64,000 nucleotides of DNA, from assembly GCA_964230805.1 (NCBI GenBank), contig CAXRIA010000034.1:1-64000 (forward strand), written 5' to 3'. Shown piece by piece: positions 26,846 through 35,230 of this stretch. The DNA comes from Flavicella sp964230805. GTDB taxonomy: Bacteria; Bacteroidota; Bacteroidia; Flavobacteriales; Flavobacteriaceae. A program made the translations under genes and the position numbers. Numbering within the stretch: position 1 is the first letter of the stretch; each line of letters begins with the position of its first letter. The notes under the pieces were generated by a model that had not been told where the DNA came from, ran no database searches, and saw only the letters and a program-made list of their open reading frames with translations.

Positions 26846-27503
26846 AACATTCAAAGCAATGAGAATTCTGTTTGTATTTCTGTTTAGTGTGGGAGCATAT
26901 GCTCAGCAAGATACCCTTGTGCAACAGCGCCAAGCCCGCAAGTTCGTGCGTGAAGGGAACGCTTTGCATCAACAAAAAAAATATACGGAAGCGGCAGTCT
27001 CTTATCAAAAAGCCTTGGAACAAAATGCAATCTATTTTAAGGCTGCCCACAATTTGGGTAATGCTTTGGCCATTCAAAACAACAACAAAGAGGCATTATC
27101 ACAGTATGAGCTAGCCTTGAAAGGAGCGAAAACTAAGAAGGAAAAAGCGGCGACTTATCACAATATAGGCAATGTTCATCTGCAAGAAAAGAATTTTGAA
27201 AAGGCAATTGAAGCGTATAAAAGTAGTTTGCGCGCGAACCCTCTGGATGATGAAACTCGCTACAATTTGGCCTTTGCTCAAAAAATGCTTCAAAAGCAAA
27301 AAGAAGAGCAAGAAAAAAACAAACAAGAACCGCCATCTGCTTATGCAAAACGCATGAAAAAGAAGGCAGACGCATTGGTCTCAAAATTTAAATTCGAAGA
27401 AGCCTCAGACTTGATGAAGGAAGCTTTGGAAAAAGACATAACCGTTTCGAATTACAAAGATTTCATGAAAAAATTGGACGATGTAATTGAAATAAAGAAA
27501 TAA
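26838..27503 (+). CDS. batC: BatC-like tetratricopeptide protein
   Basis: A 221-residue exported protein with a signal peptide (RILFVFLFSVGAYAQ) and about three TPR units between residues 35 and 135, then a Lys/Glu/Gln-rich linker and a helical end. ATGs at 26820, 26838 and 26859 are all possible; 26838 overlaps the batB stop codon and gives a normal signal peptide. TPR proteins of this operon probably scaffold BatA and BatB in the periplasm. Confidence 0.8.
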   Translation: MLRTFKAMRILFVFLFSVGAYAQQDTLVQQRQARKFVREGNALHQQKKYTEAAVSYQKALEQNAIYFKAAHNLGNALAIQNNNKEALSQYELALKGAKTKKEKAATYHNIGNVHLQEKNFEKAIEAYKSSLRANPLDDETRYNLAFAQKMLQKQKEEQEKNKQEPPSAYAKRMKKKADALVSKFKFEEASDLMKEALEKDITVSNYKDFMKKLDDVIEIKK

Positions 27504-27511
27504 GAGAAGAC

Positions 27512-28048
27512 ATGAAAAAAGGAATTGTATTTTTGTTATTTGTTTTGATGGCTGTTTCTTTAAAAGCTCAAAATTCTGCCATGCTTTATTTTAACAATGG
27601 CTCTGAGCAATATGTGCATAGTAAGTTAGAACAAGCAATGGCAACCGTAGATGCAGGATTGCAAAAATTTCCAAACGATGAAAAATTAAATGCACTGAAG
27701 GAAAAATTAAAAGAAGAAAAGAAAAAACAGCAGCAACAGGACAAAAAAGAGGAGAAAGAGCAGCAAAAACAAGATCAGCAAGAGCAAGATCAGGAAAAAA
27801 AGGATTCGGAGAAAGAAAACAAAAAAGACCAGAAGCAAGAGCCGAAAAAGGAAGATAAAAAAGAAGAGAAAGGAGACAAAGATTCCAAAAAGGAAAAAAG
27901 TCCAGAGCCCAAAGAATTGAAAATGTCTCCAGAACAAATAAAACAACTGCTTGAAACGATGAACAATGAGGAAAACAAGACGCAGAAAAAAATAAAGGCT
28001 CAAAAAGTAAAAAAAGGAAGAAAAAAACACCAAGAAAAAGACTGGTAG
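27512..28048 (+). CDS. Second BatC-like protein with long Lys/Glu/Gln-rich tract
   Basis: A 178-residue protein with a signal peptide (ending SLKAQ), one TPR-like helix pair (about 25-65), and then about 75 residues of almost only Lys, Glu, Gln and Asp, likely an extended charged helix. The end holds a short conserved segment (MSPEQIKQLLETMNNEE) and finishes EKDW, as seen in related Bat operon proteins. The start lies 8 bases after batC. Low complexity makes long antisense frames that are not genes. Confidence 0.75.
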   Translation: MKKGIVFLLFVLMAVSLKAQNSAMLYFNNGSEQYVHSKLEQAMATVDAGLQKFPNDEKLNALKEKLKEEKKKQQQQDKKEEKEQQKQDQQEQDQEKKDSEKENKKDQKQEPKKEDKKEEKGDKDSKKEKSPEPKELKMSPEQIKQLLETMNNEENKTQKKIKAQKVKKGRKKHQEKDW

Positions 28049-28115
28049 TTTTGAAGTGAAAACAAGAGAAAAAATAGGTTTTTATAGAAAACAAGACTAG
28101 TAAAGGAGACAGAAC

Positions 28116-29894
28116 ATGAGATTTAGAATTACTTGTACCATCCTGTTTTTGACAGTTCAAAGTTTGTTTGCTCAGGTGGAATTTAAAACCAAAATAAGCA
28201 AGAGCAAACTCGGCTTGAACCAACGCTTGCGAATAGAATTTACCATAAACAAGCAAGGAGGAGATAACTTTACACCCCCAAACTTTAAAGGGTTTGATGT
28301 GGTGGGAGGACCTAGCCAATCGGTCAATCAGTCATGGATTAATGGAAAATCAAAATACGCGCAATCCTATACCTATATTATTTCACCAATAAAAAAGGGA
28401 AGCTTGACGATTCAGCCAGCAAAAATTGAATACGAAGGAAGAATTTTAAAATCAAATACGGTTACGGTTGCCGTAGTAGATCCAATCGAACTTCCAAAAA
28501 ACCCAAATGACCCCGATTATATTGCAGATCAAAACGTGCATTTGGTGCCCATTGTATCGAACGAAAGACCCTTTGTTGGGGAAGGGATTTATGTAGAGTA
28601 TCGATTGTATTTCAGCAACAATGTAGCGATTAGTGATTTTGACCTTCAAGAATTGCCACAGTACGAGGGTTTTTGGAATCAGGACATCAAGCTAGACCAG
28701 ATCCATGTAAAAAACGGAAAATACCAAGGAGAAGATTATCGGTACTTTTCAATAAAAAAAGCGGTATTGATTCCACAAAAGTCAGGAAATTTATCTTTGG
28801 ATCCCATCAAAGCAGATTTGATTATTGGTGTTCCGACGGGAAGAGCTGATTTTTTTGGGAACCCGATTACCAGAAATATTCGAAAATCATTCCGAACCTT
28901 TAAAAAAACAATCAAAGTAAAGCCTTTGCCGTTGAAAGGAAAACCTGCCAATTTTATAGGAGCAGTTGGAGATTTTAAGCTCGCGGTAAGCACGAGTAAA
29001 AGTTCCTTGAAAGCAAACGAATCTGCGCAGTTACAAGTAAAAGTATCGGGACGGGGGAATTTGAAATTATTTGAAATACCTACCGTAAAAACACCGAAAG
29101 AATTGGAAGTATATACCCCAGAACATCGGGAAAATTTAAAAACAATTTCTACGGGAATTAGAGGTTTGCGAGGCGAAGTATACGATCAATATACCGTCGT
29201 TCCTGCCTACAAAGGGAAGTACAAAATTCCGTCAGTTTCCTTTTCATATTTCAATCCAAAAGAAGAAAAATACCACACATTGGTTTCTGATGAGGTCATT
29301 GTTACCGTTTTAGAAGGAAAAGAATTGCCCGTAAACTCAGAAAAAATTACAAACGGCGAAGGAGTTCAGAAACAAGAAGTAGTAGCTTCGAAAAACAGCT
29401 TTCGATACCTGCAAACAAAAACCGAATTTGTTTCGACCGAAAAACAAGACTTCTTTCAGTCAAGACGATATTTCCTTCTGTTACTGATACCTCTATTGTT
29501 GATTCCATTTGTGATTTTTGCAGGGAAAAAACAAAAACAAAGAGCCAATGATTTGTTGGGAAACAGAATTCGGAAGGCAGACAAATTGGCGCGAAAATAT
29601 TTATCGAGAGCAAAAAAGGAAATGGGAAAAAAAGAAGCCTTTTACATCGCTCTTGAAAAAGCTTTGCACAATTATTTAAAGGCGAAATTGCAGGTTGAAA
29701 CGGCCGATATTAGCAAAGAGAAAATCATCAAAATTTTAAGAGAAAAAGACGTGAATCAGGATGTTATTTCCGATTTTATTCAAGTATTAGACGATTGTGA
29801 TTTTGCCCGCTATGCACCCGTAACAGCTGTGATGATGAATGAAGAATATGACAAAGCAAAAGATGTGATTGCGAAACTAGACAAACAACTTTAA
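28116..29894 (+). CDS. batD: BatD, oxygen-tolerance protein
   Basis: A 592-residue envelope protein with a signal peptide (ending SLFAQ), a long beta-rich periplasmic region (20-430) that begins KTKISKSKLGLNQRLRIEF, one membrane span (about 455-472) and a helical cytosolic tail. Order and length fit the BatD/oxygen-tolerance family. The protein likely bridges the periplasmic and cytosolic parts of the Bat complex. Confidence 0.9.
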   Translation: MRFRITCTILFLTVQSLFAQVEFKTKISKSKLGLNQRLRIEFTINKQGGDNFTPPNFKGFDVVGGPSQSVNQSWINGKSKYAQSYTYIISPIKKGSLTIQPAKIEYEGRILKSNTVTVAVVDPIELPKNPNDPDYIADQNVHLVPIVSNERPFVGEGIYVEYRLYFSNNVAISDFDLQELPQYEGFWNQDIKLDQIHVKNGKYQGEDYRYFSIKKAVLIPQKSGNLSLDPIKADLIIGVPTGRADFFGNPITRNIRKSFRTFKKTIKVKPLPLKGKPANFIGAVGDFKLAVSTSKSSLKANESAQLQVKVSGRGNLKLFEIPTVKTPKELEVYTPEHRENLKTISTGIRGLRGEVYDQYTVVPAYKGKYKIPSVSFSYFNPKEEKYHTLVSDEVIVTVLEGKELPVNSEKITNGEGVQKQEVVASKNSFRYLQTKTEFVSTEKQDFFQSRRYFLLLLIPLLLIPFVIFAGKKQKQRANDLLGNRIRKADKLARKYLSRAKKEMGKKEAFYIALEKALHNYLKAKLQVETADISKEKIIKILREKDVNQDVISDFIQVLDDCDFARYAPVTAVMMNEEYDKAKDVIAKLDKQL

Positions 29895-29903
29895 AAATTT
29901 CAA

Positions 29904-30716
29904 ATGAGCAAGTACCTATTTCAAAGCCAAGCCCTATGGAAGCCATTTATTGGAATACAAAAAAAAGCCAGTTTTAATTTTTTTACGGTTTTATTTGTTT
30001 CAACATTACAGGGACAAAACAATGCGAAGGCACTTTTTGAACAAGCCAATGAACTGTATCGTACGAACAACTACAGTGAAGCTTTGGCCTTGTACAAATC
30101 TATTGAATCACAAGGGGTGGTTTCCTCTGAATTGTATTTCAATATTGGAAACAGTTATTATAAAATGAATCAGGTTGCTGAAAGTATATATCACTACGAA
30201 AAGGCCTTGCAATTAAATCCTCAAAATCAAGATGCCAAAGTCAACTTGGTTTTTGCCAAAAGGATGACAATTGATGTTATTGAAGAACTGCCAAAAACAG
30301 TGATGCAAACGTTTGAAAAAAATTACCTGCAAGAATTATCTTACAATCAGTGGGCATGGCTCTCTGTGTTGTCTTCCTTGGGTGTTTTATTGTTCTTTGT
30401 AGGCTATTATTTTTCATACGTTCCATCACAAAAGAGAATTTATTTTGTAGCCTCGGTGAGTTGTTTGTTTCTTTTGTTATTTTCTTTGGTCATTTCTTTC
30501 AAAGAATTCCAAAATGAAACAGATAAATTAGAAGCCATTATTTTCGAAGAAGTGGTTGTCGTGAAAAATGCACCTTCTGAAAATAGCGATGATGTTTTTG
30601 AGTTGCACGAAGGAACCAAAGTGAGTGTTTTGGACAATGTTGCGGATTGGAAAAAAATAAAATTGGCGGACGGAAAAGTGGGTTGGATTTTGAAAGACGC
30701 TTTGAAAGAATTGTAG
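29904..30716 (+). CDS. batE: BatE, TPR and SH3-domain membrane protein
   Basis: A 270-residue protein. An N-terminal hydrophobic export segment is followed by two to three TPR units (about 45-120), two membrane spans (about 150-170 and 180-198) and a C-terminal bacterial SH3 domain (about 210-268: VVVKNAPSENSDDVFELHEG, WKKIKLADGKVGWI). This is the BatE layout and it closes the operon, with a terminator 11 bases on. Confidence 0.88.
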   Translation: MSKYLFQSQALWKPFIGIQKKASFNFFTVLFVSTLQGQNNAKALFEQANELYRTNNYSEALALYKSIESQGVVSSELYFNIGNSYYKMNQVAESIYHYEKALQLNPQNQDAKVNLVFAKRMTIDVIEELPKTVMQTFEKNYLQELSYNQWAWLSVLSSLGVLLFFVGYYFSYVPSQKRIYFVASVSCLFLLLFSLVISFKEFQNETDKLEAIIFEEVVVVKNAPSENSDDVFELHEGTKVSVLDNVADWKKIKLADGKVGWILKDALKEL

Positions 30717-30726
30717 TTGTTTTGAT

Positions 30727-30748
30727 AGAGCGAGGCTCTTTGTTTTTT
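30727..30748 (+). terminator. Terminator of the bat operon
   Basis: A short stem (AGAGC with GCTCT, 3-base loop) is followed by a T-rich run (TTTGTTTTTT). The stem is only 5 bp, so strength is uncertain. Confidence 0.55.
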
Positions 30749-30834
30749 AGAAAACTATTTCATTTTCTTATTTTTAGGGAGTTGTGAGAATCACAGCATA
30801 TTATGAACGCAATACGGAGGGATACGAAGAACTC

Positions 30835-31743
30835 ATGAAGAAAACAGTGTTAATTACAGGAGGAACCGGTTTGGTTGGAAAATCACTTTCTAATCTGCTG
30901 GTAAGCAAAGGATATCAGGTTCGTATATTGAGCAGAAAACCTAAAAAAGCAACCCATGTTATCGAATATTTTCATTGGGATGTCGAGAAGGAAATCATAG
31001 ATGAGTCTTGCATAAATAATGTGGATTTTATTGTTCATTTGGCCGGAGAGAATGTCGCTCAATCGAGATGGACCTCCTCTAGAAAACGGCAGATTTTAGA
31101 GAGTAGAACTCGTTCCACTAAAATTTTACAGCAGCTCTTATCGCAAAAAGAGCATCAAGTACAAGCATTCATCTCGTCCTCAGCAACGGGTTATTATGGT
31201 ACGACCAATTCAGACAAGATTTTTAAAGAAAACGATCCTGTTGGCGGCGATTTTTTAGCATCGGTCTGTGGTGAATGGGAGGAGGCTGTTGATGAGATAA
31301 AAAAATTAAAAATACGCACCGTAAAATTGAGAACAGGCGTTGTGTTGGCAAAAGAGAAAAGCGCTTTGCAAAAAATGTTACCACCATTTCGTTTGGGCTT
31401 GGGAGCCGCTTTGGGAAGTGGGAAACAATATTTTCCGTGGATTCATATCGAAGATTTGTGTCGCCTTTATTTGAAAGCGATTGAGCAGAATTCCTTGGAA
31501 GGAATTTTCAACGCGGTATTGGGAGATGCTGTTACGAATGACATGCTTGGCAGTGCCCTATCAAAAAAATTGAGCCGGCCCTATTTTATGCCCAACATTC
31601 CGTCTTTTTTGTTTCGCTTGTTTTTTGGTGAAATGGCGGTTATTCTTTTAAATGGGAGTCAAGTTTCTGCCGATAAAATTAAAAAAGAAGGATTTAATTT
31701 CAAGTACGATACGATTGAAAAAGCCTTGGATGATTTACTTTGA
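30835..31743 (+). CDS. TIGR01777-family SDR oxidoreductase
   Basis: A 302-residue cytosolic protein with the nucleotide-binding motif TGGTGLVG near residue 10, HLAGENV near 65, and the SSSATGYYG segment characteristic of the TIGR01777 (YfcH/SULA-like) epimerase-type family. The substrate is not known. The ATG at 30835 is preferred over a GTG at 30784 because it places the dinucleotide motif at the N terminus. Confidence 0.88.
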   Translation: MKKTVLITGGTGLVGKSLSNLLVSKGYQVRILSRKPKKATHVIEYFHWDVEKEIIDESCINNVDFIVHLAGENVAQSRWTSSRKRQILESRTRSTKILQQLLSQKEHQVQAFISSSATGYYGTTNSDKIFKENDPVGGDFLASVCGEWEEAVDEIKKLKIRTVKLRTGVVLAKEKSALQKMLPPFRLGLGAALGSGKQYFPWIHIEDLCRLYLKAIEQNSLEGIFNAVLGDAVTNDMLGSALSKKLSRPYFMPNIPSFLFRLFFGEMAVILLNGSQVSADKIKKEGFNFKYDTIEKALDDLL

Positions 31744-31769
31744 TAGAAGAGGCCTAAAAAGTTTTGGCG

Positions 31770-32573
31770 CTAGAAGTTTATGTCCAACAAATCCATCAAA
31801 TCGGGGTAATGAAAAGTATAATCGAGTGCTTTTTTTAGGGGCTCGTTGGAAATAATTTTAAACCGATCCATTTCATCTAAAAAAGTAGCGGGTGTTTTTT
31901 TTGCGCGCAACGTTGCCGCGGTGTAAAATTCTTTGCGAGTCGGATGAGAATCTGCAGCCGCGTTGAAAACTTGATTCCAGGCTTTTTTTACTAGAATTTG
32001 ATAAACGATATGGATACAATCTTTCAAATGAATCAAATTGACCGGAGCGAGTCCATTTTTTACAATGCGACCTTCTTTAAAAAAGTTACCCGGATTTCTA
32101 GATCCCCCAATAAGTCCCGAAAAACGAAGAATAGTACAGTCAAAATGTTTGTTTTTCCGGAACAAATTCTCTAGATCAAATAAACCCTGTTTGTCAGGAT
32201 TTATTTCAAAGGACTCTGTGTTTGTAATAACCCCATTGGTGTCAGCGTAAACGGACGTAGAGCTTACAAAAATCACTTTTTGAACGGGTGATTTTTCAAT
32301 TTTGTCAATCAAATCCAAATAGGCATTTGGATTTTCTTTCTGCTGTCCGTAAGGAACATTTATAAATAAAACATCCGTATTCAGAAAGGTTTTTAATGAA
32401 TCGCTTTTGTGATCGTTGCGAATTTCAATAAGGAAAGGTTGGATGTTTTTAGACTTTAAAAGTGCTATTTTTTCTTGCGAGGTGGTGGAGCCTTTGACCA
32501 CAAACCCTTTTTTTTCTAAAAATTCCGCGAGAGGCAAACCCAGCCATCCACACCCTAAAACACTAAATTTCAT
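31770..32573 (-). CDS. NAD(P)-dependent epimerase/dehydratase-like protein
   Basis: A 267-residue Rossmann-fold protein with GCGWLGLPLA at residues 7-16, a variant of the dinucleotide motif found in the YeeZ-like SDR group, and SSTSVYADTNG in the position of the catalytic region. The ATG at 32573 overlaps the end of the CvpA-like gene by 11 bases, so the two are likely translated together. The substrate is unknown. Confidence 0.82.
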   Translation of the reverse strand: MKFSVLGCGWLGLPLAEFLEKKGFVVKGSTTSQEKIALLKSKNIQPFLIEIRNDHKSDSLKTFLNTDVLFINVPYGQQKENPNAYLDLIDKIEKSPVQKVIFVSSTSVYADTNGVITNTESFEINPDKQGLFDLENLFRKNKHFDCTILRFSGLIGGSRNPGNFFKEGRIVKNGLAPVNLIHLKDCIHIVYQILVKKAWNQVFNAAADSHPTRKEFYTAATLRAKKTPATFLDEMDRFKIISNEPLKKALDYTFHYPDLMDLLDINF

Positions 32574-33081
32574 CCAAAGGGTTTTTAAAGTGACTTCCAT
32601 CAGAATTGATAAAAGAAGGGAACAACATGGGAGCCAAGTTTTTGATAGGCTTCACCAAAACAGATTGGTTGAGTTGTTCTTTGTTTACAAAAGGAATAGC
32701 ATTGTTCATACTCATAAAAAAAGTAAGAACGACACTGATAATTAAAGAAATTTTCAGCAGTCCGAAAACTCCCCCTAAAATTTTATTTACAATTCCCAGG
32801 GCAGCAAAATTGGCAATTTTTGTTAAAATTTTTCCTGCCAACGAAACCACAATGACGATGATTATAAATGTTGAAGCGAAGGCGCCCAAGGAAATGTAGT
32901 TTTCACTCCAATCGACATGACTTTTCAAGTAGTCGCCTGCAAAATGAGAAAAATGAATGGCGCCATAAACTCCACCAACCAAAGCGACCAAAGAGGCAAT
33001 TTCGACAAACAAACCTTTAAAGAGGCCTCTGACAAATCCAAATAACAATATAGAAGCAATAACAATGTCGAACGTATTCAT
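32563..33081 (-). CDS. cvpA: CvpA-family membrane protein
   Basis: A 172-residue inner-membrane protein with four hydrophobic spans (about 4-25, 27-47, 65-85 and 103-125) and the early motif FGFVRGLFKGLFVEIASL typical of CvpA. The family is linked to colicin V production and envelope stress in Enterobacteria; its role in Bacteroidota is unclear. It is transcribed divergently from the small gene at 33202. Confidence 0.88.
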   Translation of the reverse strand: MNTFDIVIASILLFGFVRGLFKGLFVEIASLVALVGGVYGAIHFSHFAGDYLKSHVDWSENYISLGAFASTFIIIVIVVSLAGKILTKIANFAALGIVNKILGGVFGLLKISLIISVVLTFFMSMNNAIPFVNKEQLNQSVLVKPIKNLAPMLFPSFINSDGSHFKNPLDEI

Positions 33082-33170
33082 AAATAGGGTATTGCTGTCA
33101 AAGATAAGGGAAAGGGCGGAACAATGAAAAATCCACCGAGAAGAAATAGAGAGCCCCCTACAAAAACATG

Positions 33171-33178
33171 TATATTTG
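33171..33178 (+). promoter_or_regulatory. -7 element of the gene at 33202
   Basis: TATATTTG matches TAnnTTTG exactly and lies 23 bases before the start codon. Confidence 0.5.
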
Positions 33179-33201
33179 TGGTTTGAAATAAGAGAATAAA
33201 A

Positions 33202-33552
33202 ATGGCAAGAGATTTAAAGTTGAAGCAGGAATGGGAGTCGGTTGTGAAGTTTTTATCCGATACATTTGCCGATGGAGACACCTTGGACTTGGATGCAATT
33301 ATTTACCTTATAGGGGTGCAAGAATTGGGAAAAGGGATCCAAAAATTTAAGAAAGACGAAAAAATAAATTTGATGCATATTGCCATTTGTCGGTTGTTAG
33401 AGCCCTATGGCTACTACGAGTTTGATTTTATCGATCCTGATGGTTGGCCACATTACAAAGTTTTGGAGGAATTACCGGTGTTAAAACCAGGAGAGCAAAC
33501 CGTTTTGATGAAAGAAGCGATTGTAAAATATTTTTCCTCAGATGAGGAATAG
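33202..33552 (+). CDS. Conserved hypothetical protein
   Basis: A 116-residue acidic, soluble protein without signal peptide. Segments such as DGDTLDLDAIIYLIGVQELG and CRLLEPYGYYEFDFIDPDGWPHY look like those of a short conserved Bacteroidota family of unknown function. It has its own promoter element and codon use like its neighbours. Confidence 0.7.
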   Translation: MARDLKLKQEWESVVKFLSDTFADGDTLDLDAIIYLIGVQELGKGIQKFKKDEKINLMHIAICRLLEPYGYYEFDFIDPDGWPHYKVLEELPVLKPGEQTVLMKEAIVKYFSSDEE

Positions 33553-33620
33553 ATTTTATGGTGACTCATTGGTTGTGTTACAGGCTCATAGACTGCAAAA
33601 TAAATTGAAAACGATCGCTT

Positions 33621-33980
33621 CTAAAAATGTAAAAATCCATTTTTGAGATGTTCGATTTGAGGAGTTCCCTTTTGAAAAACAACACTCAAAATATCAAACC
33701 GAACTTCTTGAGTAATGTTTTTAGAAATTACATACGCGTCAGCAGCATTGACCAATAATTTTATTTTTGCGGGTTTTATAAATTCTTGTGGCAGCCCAAA
33801 ATAAGTGGAAGATCTGGTTTTCACCTCCACAATGACAAGTGTTTTTTCAAAAAGTGCAATGATATCAATTTCAGCTTTTAAATACCGCCAATTACGTTCC
33901 AAAATACGATATCCCTTCTTTCGCAAATAGTCAGCAGCAAGCAATTCCCCCTGTTCTCCAAGTTGGTTGTGAATAGCCAT
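33621..33980 (-). CDS. yraN: YraN/UPF0102-family endonuclease-like protein
   Basis: A 119-residue protein with GEQGELLAADYLRKKGYRIL, EIDIIA and VEVKTRSS, the acidic-lysine pattern (E, D, ExK) of a restriction-like nuclease fold that defines the UPF0102 family. The upstream 35 residues of the longer frame are not family-like, so the ATG at 33980 is used. It lies 31 bases from the end of the LD-carboxypeptidase gene on the same strand. Confidence 0.88.
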   Translation of the reverse strand: MAIHNQLGEQGELLAADYLRKKGYRILERNWRYLKAEIDIIALFEKTLVIVEVKTRSSTYFGLPQEFIKPAKIKLLVNAADAYVISKNITQEVRFDILSVVFQKGTPQIEHLKNGFLHF

Positions 33981-34011
33981 TTTTATTTGAAAGATACAAT
34001 TTTTCAGAGAT

Positions 34012-35016
34012 TTAGTTCTGTACCTTCGAAAGTTGGTATGAATGCGAATCCAAAAAACGCAGTGTTGTGGTTTCTTCGGCAACAATGAATTCCACCGAAC
34101 TCCCTAAGACCAATGCCACATTCTTGGGTTCATGTCCGGCAGGAAAATGAAAAGCAACAGGAAAACGGTATTTGTCCACAACATCCAAAATCAAGGCTTC
34201 TAGTTTTTGTCCAAATGCCGGGTTGTTTGTTTTGATTTTTGAGAAATCTCCAACCAGCAATCCTTTGCAGTCTTTAAAAAACCCGCCTCTGTCTAGAGTC
34301 CGCAATAAACGGTCCAGTTGGTATTTGTATTCTCCGATTTCTTCGAGAAAAAGAATTTTACTTTTTGTTTGAATTTCAGAGGGAGTGCCGATTAGGTTTT
34401 CAAGAAGGGTTAAATTTCCGCCCACAAGAATCCCTTCAGAATTTCCTTTTCGATTTTCTTCACAGGAAGGAATCAAATACTCTATTTTTTTTCCAAAAAG
34501 TGCGGCGTGCAAACTGATCATACTTTCCTGTCTACTTTCTGCTGAAAATTCCATGTTTACAGGCATCATGGCATGAAGTGTTTTGACACCCAAATTGTGA
34601 AGATGGTTGTGAAAAACAGTAATGTCTGAATAACCAATAACCCATTTGGGATTTTGAAGAAAAGCGCTAAAATCCAAATCATCTATAATACGAGCACTTC
34701 CATAGCCTCCTCGAGCACACCAAATGGCTTTGATGGTTTTGTTGTCCAGCGCGTTTTGAAAATCATGCAAACGTTCCGAATCAGTTCCTGCAAAATGTCC
34801 ATTTTTGTTGAAAATCGCTTTTCCCAGAATTACATGTAGCCCCCAACTTTCTGCCAAAGATTTCGCTTCGTAAATAGCAGAATTGTTTTTAAGAATACCC
34901 GCAGGCGCAACAATGGCAATGGTGTCTCCTTTTTTTAAATACGGGGGTGTTTTCATTTTCGATTTTTGAGCAAAAAGGACCTGAAGTCCCATGAAAAATA
35001 ACAGGCAAAATCTCAA
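34012..35016 (-). CDS. LD-carboxypeptidase (S66 family)
   Basis: A 334-residue peptidoglycan-recycling enzyme. The nucleophile Ser130 is in GYSDIT, the acid in FLEEIGEY and the His in HFPAGHEPKN, as expected of S66 peptidases that remove D-Ala from muropeptides. The first 17 residues form a hydrophobic signal-like segment, so it may be exported, unlike cytosolic LdcA. The start is TTG at 35016; an ATG at 34992 is the alternative. Confidence 0.85.
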   Translation of the reverse strand: MRFCLLFFMGLQVLFAQKSKMKTPPYLKKGDTIAIVAPAGILKNNSAIYEAKSLAESWGLHVILGKAIFNKNGHFAGTDSERLHDFQNALDNKTIKAIWCARGGYGSARIIDDLDFSAFLQNPKWVIGYSDITVFHNHLHNLGVKTLHAMMPVNMEFSAESRQESMISLHAALFGKKIEYLIPSCEENRKGNSEGILVGGNLTLLENLIGTPSEIQTKSKILFLEEIGEYKYQLDRLLRTLDRGGFFKDCKGLLVGDFSKIKTNNPAFGQKLEALILDVVDKYRFPVAFHFPAGHEPKNVALVLGSSVEFIVAEETTTLRFLDSHSYQLSKVQN

Positions 35017-35160
35017 TTGTCAAGTATTAAGGTTTCTACAAAAATACAACTTTATTTCCTTCAAGAAATACCTCGCTTTGTTGATCAAAGTAATTAGAAT
35101 GACCAATTTTTTTGAGATTTAATTTTTCTAAATATCTAGAAACACGTAATTTCGCGACAG

Positions 35161-35199
35161 AATTTTACGTATTTCAACTTAGAAAAAACACGTAAAATT
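35161..35199. promoter_or_regulatory. Inverted repeat upstream of amtB
   Basis: AATTTTACGT (35161-35170) and its exact complement ACGTAAAATT (35190-35199) flank 19 bases. A third partial copy, ACGTAATT, lies at 35144-35151. The centre is about 50 bases upstream of amtB, so it may bind a regulator or form a leader hairpin. Confidence 0.5.
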
Positions 35200-35230
35200 T
35201 TTCATAGAAATCAAACATAAATTATCAAAA

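Noticed and set aside
27591..28319. Long antisense frames opposite the Lys/Glu-rich Bat protein
   Set aside because: They arise because AAA and GAA runs read as TTT and TTC on the other strand; the products are Phe/Leu/Ser runs without motifs.
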